Below are positions 58,888 through 64,000 of a DNA stretch of 64,000 nt, one piece after another. The notes beneath the pieces were generated by a model. It saw nothing but the letters and a program-made list of their open reading frames with translations. It did no database searches and had not been told where the DNA came from. The stretch is from Methanoculleus sp. 7T (GTDB taxonomy: Archaea; Halobacteriota; Methanomicrobia; Methanomicrobiales; Methanoculleaceae). The DNA is taken from the NCBI RefSeq assembly GCF_023195915.1, contig NZ_JALPRP010000001.1:1178001-1242000 (forward strand). The letters are read 5' to 3'. Made by a program: the position numbers and the translations under genes. Positions within the stretch are counted from its first letter, which is position 1. The number at the start of each line of letters is the position of its first letter.

Positions 58888-59454
58888 GTGGTGGACATTC
58901 TCTCCCTCGTCCTCATCGTCGTCGTGGTGCTGATCGTAATAGGCATCGCGGCGGCGTTCATCGGTATCTATAACCGGTTCTTCTCCCTCAAAAACTCTGC
59001 CGAGGCGACGCTCGGGCAGGTGAAGGTCGCGATGAAGAAGCGGTTGGACATGATCGAGCAGCTCCTCGGCGCGGTGAAGAGTTACGCGGCCTTCGAGAAG
59101 GAGACCTTGACCGGAGTGACTGAGATGCGGGCCCGTATCGGCAGCGCCGGCCCCGGCGACTTAAACGACCTCGAACGCGAATCCCGGTCGGTCCTCGGAC
59201 GGCTTCTTGCCGTCGCCGAGAACTATCCCGACCTCAAGACCTCCCGGACTGTGCAGGACCTGATGGGGGCGGTCAAGGGCGTCGAGGACGAGATCGCCCG
59301 GCAGCGCTACACCTACAACAACATCGCCCAGCAGTACAACACCATGACCGATACGATCCCCTCGAACATTATCGCCGGCGCCATGGGCTTTACGAAACTG
59401 CAGTATCTGGAGTTCGGCGAGGAGATCGAGCGGGTCCCGACGATATCGTTCTGA
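58888..59454 (+). CDS. lemA: LemA family protein
   Basis: A 188-residue protein with an N-terminal membrane helix (residues 5-28) and a long antiparallel helical bundle: [20 protein letters not shown], then [20 protein letters not shown] and [17 protein letters not shown]. LemA proteins are of unknown biochemical function and often pair with a large DUF2207 or TPM-type membrane partner, as here. The GTG at 58888 follows GGTGA by five bases. The DUF2207 gene starts 6 bp downstream. Confidence 0.93.
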   Translation: MVDILSLVLIVVVVLIVIGIAAAFIGIYNRFFSLKNSAEATLGQVKVAMKKRLDMIEQLLGAVKSYAAFEKETLTGVTEMRARIGSAGPGDLNDLERESRSVLGRLLAVAENYPDLKTSRTVQDLMGAVKGVEDEIARQRYTYNNIAQQYNTMTDTIPSNIIAGAMGFTKLQYLEFGEEIERVPTISF

Positions 59455-59460
59455 TGAACC

Positions 59461-61284
59461 ATGCGCGTGACTGAACGGCAGCAGATCCTCATCCTTGTTG
59501 CCATCACCCTCCTCGTCGGGGTGCTGGCGGTCGCCGGAGCGGCCGCTCTTCCCGGCCTCTTTCGCGGGAACCTGGATGTCCAGAACTACGACGCCGTCTT
59601 CTTCGAGAATGGGACCCTTATCGAGCGATACACCTACGATGTCCGGTCGGCAGGGGAGTACCGGATGCTCTATCGCTACTGGAACACACCGCTCACCTTC
59701 GGGGCCGTCGACCGGCCGCATATCGAATTTCTCGGGATGACCGCTCCGCCGGGGACCGTCGGCTATGTCAAGGACTCCTGGGGCGAGGTGCGGACGGCCT
59801 CCGGGGCCGCGACCCCTTCGGACATTGCGACGATCCGGAGCCTTGCGTTCGATAACGAAGTGGGCCTCTTCAAGTCCGGCTACTTCGCTCCGGGCACCTA
59901 CACGGTGGAGTACCGCTACCGGGTCCGGCCGCCGGTCGAGTACGATAACCAATGGGCGCACCTGAACCTGAAACTCGTGGACGAGCACGTTCCCTACCGG
60001 AACCTGCGCATCACGCTCCCGTTCGCCGGGGTTATCGAGGAGGTCTACACGCATCCCCCGACCCTCGAGATCGAGCGGACGGCCGAGGCCGTCGTCATAA
60101 CGGGGAGCGCCCCGCAGGACGACGCGCTGAACGTCGAATTGGTCCTCGACCCCGGGTTCACGCAGAACGTCGGCGGGTTCCCGAGTTACGTCCCCGACGT
60201 GCGGCAGAAGACGGCCGACGCCAACCGCTGGCCTCCCATCTTCTACGGGGCGGCGAGCGTCCTTTACGGCCTCGCGATCATCCTCGTGCTTGCGACGCCG
60301 TTCATCCTCCTCGGCGTCTACCTCCGTTACGGCAGAGAGAAACAGTTTACGGTGCCGGAGTACCTGAGTTTCACGCCGAACACCGATCTGAAACCCTGGC
60401 AGGTAAACCTCCTCTTCAAGGGCGACGCCCTCGAGTTCGACGAAGACGGGTTCTACGCGACGGTGCTCGACCTTCACCGCCAGGGGAAGATCGTGGTGAC
60501 CGAGAAACCGGAAGGAGGGGTCACGGTCAGGATCGTCTCGGGGGAGTCCTCCGACCCCTACGAGCAGCGGGTGCTCACCTTCCTTGCGAACGTCGCCGAC
60601 GACCACGTCGTGGATACCGCCGACCTTAAGACGTTCGCCGAGACCGCCCGGCGGAGCCCGGGCTACCAGCACCGGATCCTGCAGTATCAGCAATCGCTTA
60701 CCGCCCTGACCCGGAACGTGGACACAACCATTGCCCGGCGGTATGTCAGGGACGGCAGGGAACTCATCCTCCCGCTCCTCTTCCTCGGCGCCATTCCCTG
60801 CGGGCTTTCTATCCTGACGTTCATCCTCGCGCCGGGTGCGGCCTACCTCCTGGTCCCGGCCGGTATCCTCTCCTTCATCGTCGCGGTCCAGGTCGGGATT
60901 GCGGCCCTCTTCCCCTCGACGCTCTTTGGGGTCTGGAAGGGCGACCACTACAAGGAGAAGCTGGAATGGGACGCGTTCGCCTACTTCCTCTCCGACCTTG
61001 CTCTGATCCGGCAGTACTCCCCGGCCGACCTCTCGATGTGGGGGGAGTGGCTGGTCTACGGGACCGCGCTCGGCCTCGGGGACAAGGTCGAGCAGGCGAT
61101 GAAGAACCTAAACATCAGCCTCCCGGACATCGGGATGCCGCTCTACTCGAACATGCCGGTGATCTTTGCCCCCATCGTCCTCTACTCCCCGCCGTCTTCA
61201 GGCGGCGGCAGCGGAGGGTTCGGCGGCGGTGGATCCTTCGGCGGTGGCGGGGGTTTCGGCGGCGGCGGTGTCGGGGGAAGATAA
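59461..61284 (+). CDS. DUF2207 membrane protein with Gly-rich tail
   Basis: A 607-residue membrane protein. After an N-terminal helix, a long outer domain (residues 30-240, with NYDAVFFENGTLIERYTYDV) leads to a second helix near 262-285, a cytoplasmic domain, and two or three more helices at 430-480. The tail is a Gly-rich run (residues 580-605, repeated GGGxFGGGG). Such tails are typical of LemA partners. Its role is unknown; linked to envelope maintenance only by association. Confidence 0.92.
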   Translation: MRVTERQQILILVAITLLVGVLAVAGAAALPGLFRGNLDVQNYDAVFFENGTLIERYTYDVRSAGEYRMLYRYWNTPLTFGAVDRPHIEFLGMTAPPGTVGYVKDSWGEVRTASGAATPSDIATIRSLAFDNEVGLFKSGYFAPGTYTVEYRYRVRPPVEYDNQWAHLNLKLVDEHVPYRNLRITLPFAGVIEEVYTHPPTLEIERTAEAVVITGSAPQDDALNVELVLDPGFTQNVGGFPSYVPDVRQKTADANRWPPIFYGAASVLYGLAIILVLATPFILLGVYLRYGREKQFTVPEYLSFTPNTDLKPWQVNLLFKGDALEFDEDGFYATVLDLHRQGKIVVTEKPEGGVTVRIVSGESSDPYEQRVLTFLANVADDHVVDTADLKTFAETARRSPGYQHRILQYQQSLTALTRNVDTTIARRYVRDGRELILPLLFLGAIPCGLSILTFILAPGAAYLLVPAGILSFIVAVQVGIAALFPSTLFGVWKGDHYKEKLEWDAFAYFLSDLALIRQYSPADLSMWGEWLVYGTALGLGDKVEQAMKNLNISLPDIGMPLYSNMPVIFAPIVLYSPPSSGGGSGGFGGGGSFGGGGGFGGGGVGGR

Positions 61285-61466
61285 TAACTTCTTTTTGACC
61301 GCTTTTCCCTCTTCTCCGTGAGGGGTTGCGATCTCTCTAGGGCAGGGTTCGGGGAAAAACCCGGATCCGGTTTCCGGTCCGCCGGCAAACCGGGCCTCAT
61401 CAAGGCATAGGTCCGGATTATTTCGTAGTTAAAGCAATCTACTTACCTCCGGCGGAGGAATACTTC

Positions 61467-62654
61467 GTGTTGATACCTATGACGGGATATCCGAACTACC
61501 TGGTCATCGTCCTCGCTCTCTTCGGAGCGGTCGTCGCATGCGGGTGCATGGCTGCCGGAGGGGAGGACGGTCCCATCGACCGTGTCTCCGGCAACGGCAC
61601 GGTCACCTACGTCGACCTCGAGGGCGGGTTCTACGGCATCGCCGCCGACGACGGTAAGCGCTACCTTCCCACCGACCTCCCGGCAGAGTACCGGCAGGAC
61701 GGCCTCCGGGTCACGTTCAGCGCCGATATCGCGCGCGAAACGGCGAACATCCAGCAGTGGGGGACGCCGGTCGATATCGTCGCAATCGAGATGGGCGATA
61801 ACCGCCGGACGGTCGCTACGAACGGCACGGTCACCTACATCGACCTTGAAGGCGGTTTCTACGGCATCACCGCTGAAGACGGCATGAACTACCGTCCTAC
61901 GAACCTCCCCGATGAGTACCGGATCGACGGTCTTCGGGTGCAGTTCAGTGCTGATGTGGAAGAAGACGTTGCAGGGTTCCAGATGTGGGGAACCCCGGTG
62001 ACGATCCGAACTATCGAACCCCTCGGCGGCGTCCGGCTCGTCTCCGGCAACGGCACGGTCACCTATGTCGACCTCGAAGGCGGGTTCTACGGCATCGTCG
62101 CCGACGACGGAGAACACTACCTCCCGCTCGGCCTGAGCGAGGCATGGCTGGTCGACGGCATGAACGTGACGTTTGTCGCCCGGGAGAAGGAGGGCGTCAT
62201 GACCATCCAGCAGTGGGGAGCTCCGGTCGAGGTCCTTGCCATCGATAAGGCAGGAAACGCAACGTTCGTCGCTGCGAACGGGACGGTCACGTATGTCGAC
62301 CTCGAGGGCGGGTTCTACGGCATCGTCGCCGACGACGGTGAGCGCTATCTCCCGCTCGGGCTTGAGGAGCGCTACCGCGTCGACGGGATGCAGATCACGT
62401 TCGCCGGGAAGGTCGCACGCGACACCGTCACCATCCAGCAGTGGGGAACCCCGGTTGAGGTCGTCGCTGTCCCGTGGGCCTGCTCCCGGTGCGGCGGCAG
62501 CGTCGGCATGGCCGACCCGGCCGCGGTCTGGTGCATAGAGCAGGGCCACACCTACGAGACCCGGAAGAACCCCGACGGCAGCGAGTACGGTGTCTGCATC
62601 TTCGAGAACGGCACCGAGGTCGATGCGTGGGACTACTACCGGCAGACCCACTAA
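61467..62654 (+). CDS. lipoprotein with four tandem repeats and a C-terminal DUF333 domain
   Basis: A 395-residue exported protein. A signal segment with possible lipobox VVACGC (near residues 23-28) precedes four ~75-residue units, each starting NGTVTYVDLEGGFYGI and ending in a variant of IQQWGTPVEVVAI. The C-terminal ~50 residues match DUF333 (GMADPAAVWCIEQGHTYETR, then YGVCIFENGTEVDAWDYY). The GTG at 61467 has GGAGG eight bases upstream; ATG 61479 is too far from it. Repeats are also similar at DNA level. Probably a ligand-binding or inhibitor surface protein. Confidence 0.85.
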   Translation: MLIPMTGYPNYLVIVLALFGAVVACGCMAAGGEDGPIDRVSGNGTVTYVDLEGGFYGIAADDGKRYLPTDLPAEYRQDGLRVTFSADIARETANIQQWGTPVDIVAIEMGDNRRTVATNGTVTYIDLEGGFYGITAEDGMNYRPTNLPDEYRIDGLRVQFSADVEEDVAGFQMWGTPVTIRTIEPLGGVRLVSGNGTVTYVDLEGGFYGIVADDGEHYLPLGLSEAWLVDGMNVTFVAREKEGVMTIQQWGAPVEVLAIDKAGNATFVAANGTVTYVDLEGGFYGIVADDGERYLPLGLEERYRVDGMQITFAGKVARDTVTIQQWGTPVEVVAVPWACSRCGGSVGMADPAAVWCIEQGHTYETRKNPDGSEYGVCIFENGTEVDAWDYYRQTH

Positions 62655-62756
62655 CACTCTTTTCCCGGAAGGCCGCGGCCGCGCCGTAAAACCGATCAGT
62701 TTTCCCGTCGGTGCGTCCAAGAGCAGTATAGGCATCAACCGTGCCGAGGTTTGAGG

Positions 62757-63071
62757 ATGAAGAACAACACCATCAACGACCTGATCGAGGTTCTCCGAGA
62801 CGGGGAGAGCGCCGACCGGATGGCGGCCGCCGAGACCCTCGCTGCCCTCGGTTCGGCCGCCCTCCCGGCACTTTCCAACGCGCTCGGTGACGCCGACCCC
62901 CGCCTCCGGATGTGGGCCGCCTACACCCTCGGGATGGGTGGGGACGTAAAATCGGTCCCGGCGCTCACCCGGGCGCTCGACGACGGCGATCCCGGGGTGG
63001 CGCGGTGGGCGGCCGCCGCCCTCCGCCGGATCCGGGACGCGGCCGGGGGCTGCGGCTGCCGGTTCTGCTAG
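62757..63071 (+). CDS. small HEAT-repeat protein with Cys tail
   Basis: A 104-residue protein with about three HEAT/PBS-lyase-type units: RMAAAETLAALGSAALPALS, LRMWAAYTLGMGGDVKSVPA and VARWAAAALRRIRDAAG. It ends GGCGCRFC, a three-Cys tail that could bind a metal or form a disulfide. ATG 62757 follows GAGGT by six bases. It is related in repeat type to the protein at 49883-50383 but much shorter. Role unknown; protein-protein contact is likely. Confidence 0.85.
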   Translation: MKNNTINDLIEVLRDGESADRMAAAETLAALGSAALPALSNALGDADPRLRMWAAYTLGMGGDVKSVPALTRALDDGDPGVARWAAAALRRIRDAAGGCGCRFC

Positions 63072-63078
63072 CGCCTCC

Positions 63079-64000
63079 TCACCGGCGTCTGCCGATGAGG
63101 AAGACGGCGATGCCGAGCGCCCCTATGGCTGCCCAGGCCGGGAGCGGCGCCGCGGTCGGCGTGGGGGTTGCCGGGACCGTCGTTGCGGTCACTGCCGGCG
63201 TGGCCGTCTCCGTCGCCGGTGCGGTGGTGGGCAGGGTCGTCGGGGCTGCTGTCGTCGGCGGCGTGGTTACCGTCGGCATGGGCGTTGCGGTCGCGGCAGG
63301 TGTCGGCGTCCCGGTCTCGACCCCGACACGTTTCCCGACCGTGAACGTCACCGGCTCGGAGTCGGGAGCGTAGGCGTCGAACGTTGCAGGCTCTCTCCAC
63401 TCGGCCCGGACGGTGTAGGTCCCCACCTCACGGAGGCCGGAGAGCGCGATCGCGCCCGGCCTGCCGGGGTCGTCGGTGTAGAACTGGGTCGAACTCACGT
63501 TGAGCCCGGCGAGGTTCAGCCCCCCGATGACCGTGCTCTCTGCGCCGCCCGGATGGGTGACCACGATGTCTATCGTCGCCGGGTAGACGCCGTTTGCGGT
63601 GTAGAAGGCCCCGACATCGGGAGACGCTATCTTAAACGCGATCCTGGTGTTCTCCGAGACGGAAAGCCCTGCCAAGGGTTCGTTGTGGTAGGGGTTTGCG
63701 AGCACCACATCGAGGAATATCTTCGGCTCCCGGATCATCACCGGCTTTGTCGTGCCGTCCTCCGGGCTGAAGGCGTAGTAGGTCCCGTACTCCCCGCCGA
63801 CGAGCAGGTCCTGCACCTCAAAGTCGGTGTCGTCGGCGACCGGGATATTCTTTATGAGCGATTTGTCGGGGTTGTCGTCCTGGTACCTCTGGAGCGCCGT
63901 GATGGAGTTATTCGTGGTCGCGTTGCGGAGCTGCGTGAGGTTGAGCCCCTCTTCGTAGACGAAGATCGTATCGTAGGGCTGGATATCGCTGATGGTCGGG
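63079..64000 (-). CDS. DUF3821-type surface protein, C-terminal part
   Basis: The minus-strand frame stays open to the window edge, so the N-terminus is missing. The visible part of about 306 residues includes DTIFVYEEGLNLTQLRNATT, the DUF3821-like beginning, Ig-like middle strands (EWREPATFDAYAPDSEPVTF), then a long Thr/Pro/Ala stalk and a C-terminal membrane helix (AWAAIGALGIAVFLIGRRR). DUF3821 proteins are abundant surface proteins in Methanomicrobiales. Function unknown. Confidence 0.85.
   Translation of the reverse strand, partial: PTISDIQPYDTIFVYEEGLNLTQLRNATTNNSITALQRYQDDNPDKSLIKNIPVADDTDFEVQDLLVGGEYGTYYAFSPEDGTTKPVMIREPKIFLDVVLANPYHNEPLAGLSVSENTRIAFKIASPDVGAFYTANGVYPATIDIVVTHPGGAESTVIGGLNLAGLNVSSTQFYTDDPGRPGAIALSGLREVGTYTVRAEWREPATFDAYAPDSEPVTFTVGKRVGVETGTPTPAATATPMPTVTTPPTTAAPTTLPTTAPATETATPAVTATTVPATPTPTAAPLPAWAAIGALGIAVFLIGRRR

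Noticed and set aside
59161-60948. 595-codon frame antisense to lemA and the DUF2207 gene
   Set aside because: Charged low-complexity translation without domain or ribosome site.

Overview
The window reads as chromosomal DNA of a hydrogenotrophic methanogenic archaeon of the order Methanomicrobiales, most likely Methanoculleus or a close relative. The evidence is high GC with strong GC3 bias, archaeal TATA promoters, ATGA-type start/stop overlaps, and archaeal gene types: Orc1/Cdc6, Hel308, the KEOPS subunit Cgi121, RIO1, Tsr3, type II GAPDH, a short PurA, a PGF-CTERM surface protein and a DUF3821 protein. The genus is an inference; no rRNA, tRNA or mcr gene is present.

Layout. 0-7 kb: end of a membrane pyrophosphatase, a CorA transporter, acetyl-CoA synthetase with an OFA-type MFS carrier, an RNase III-domain protein, a cyclophilin and a THEP1-like NTPase. 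7.5-15.9 kb: two convergent operons built around metal or corrinoid uptake (permease, ATPase, two lipoprotein receptors), two paralogous radical SAM enzymes fused to a receptor-like domain, and a methyltransferase. This is the best candidate for an undescribed system. 16-19.4 kb: an arsenic-type cluster (ACR3, an ArsP-like permease and several Cys-rich small proteins) behind a palindromic operator. 19.7-23.8 kb: a six-gene operon for PLP synthesis, corrinoid synthesis and purA.

24.1-31.6 kb looks like a chromosomal replication origin. It holds orc1/cdc6 and six origin recognition box-like sites with their G-runs, arranged as inverted sets around AT-rich DNA. Alongside lie an aminotransferase, an Lrp regulator, MoaB, Cgi121 and Hel308, followed by a KH protein, RIO1 and TyrS. 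34-36 kb is an AT-richer island: one gene of unknown function and about 950 bp of hairpin-rich noncoding DNA. One repeat family from this island recurs at 56.3 kb.

36-49 kb holds type II GAPDH, tandem GNAT and tandem KTSC genes, a ROK kinase/phosphatase/IMPACT operon, a PGF-CTERM surface protein, an alpha-glucan phosphorylase, a GNAT remnant, a TauE permease, and exported or membrane proteins of unknown role. 49-64 kb holds HEAT-repeat proteins, two related HTH-PAS regulators, a methyltransferase, a DUF72 protein, Tsr3, a desulfidase-like/deoxyribosyltransferase fusion, LemA with DUF2207, a repeat-built lipoprotein and the C-terminal part of a DUF3821 surface protein. Several long open frames opposite real genes are GC-driven shadows and are omitted.
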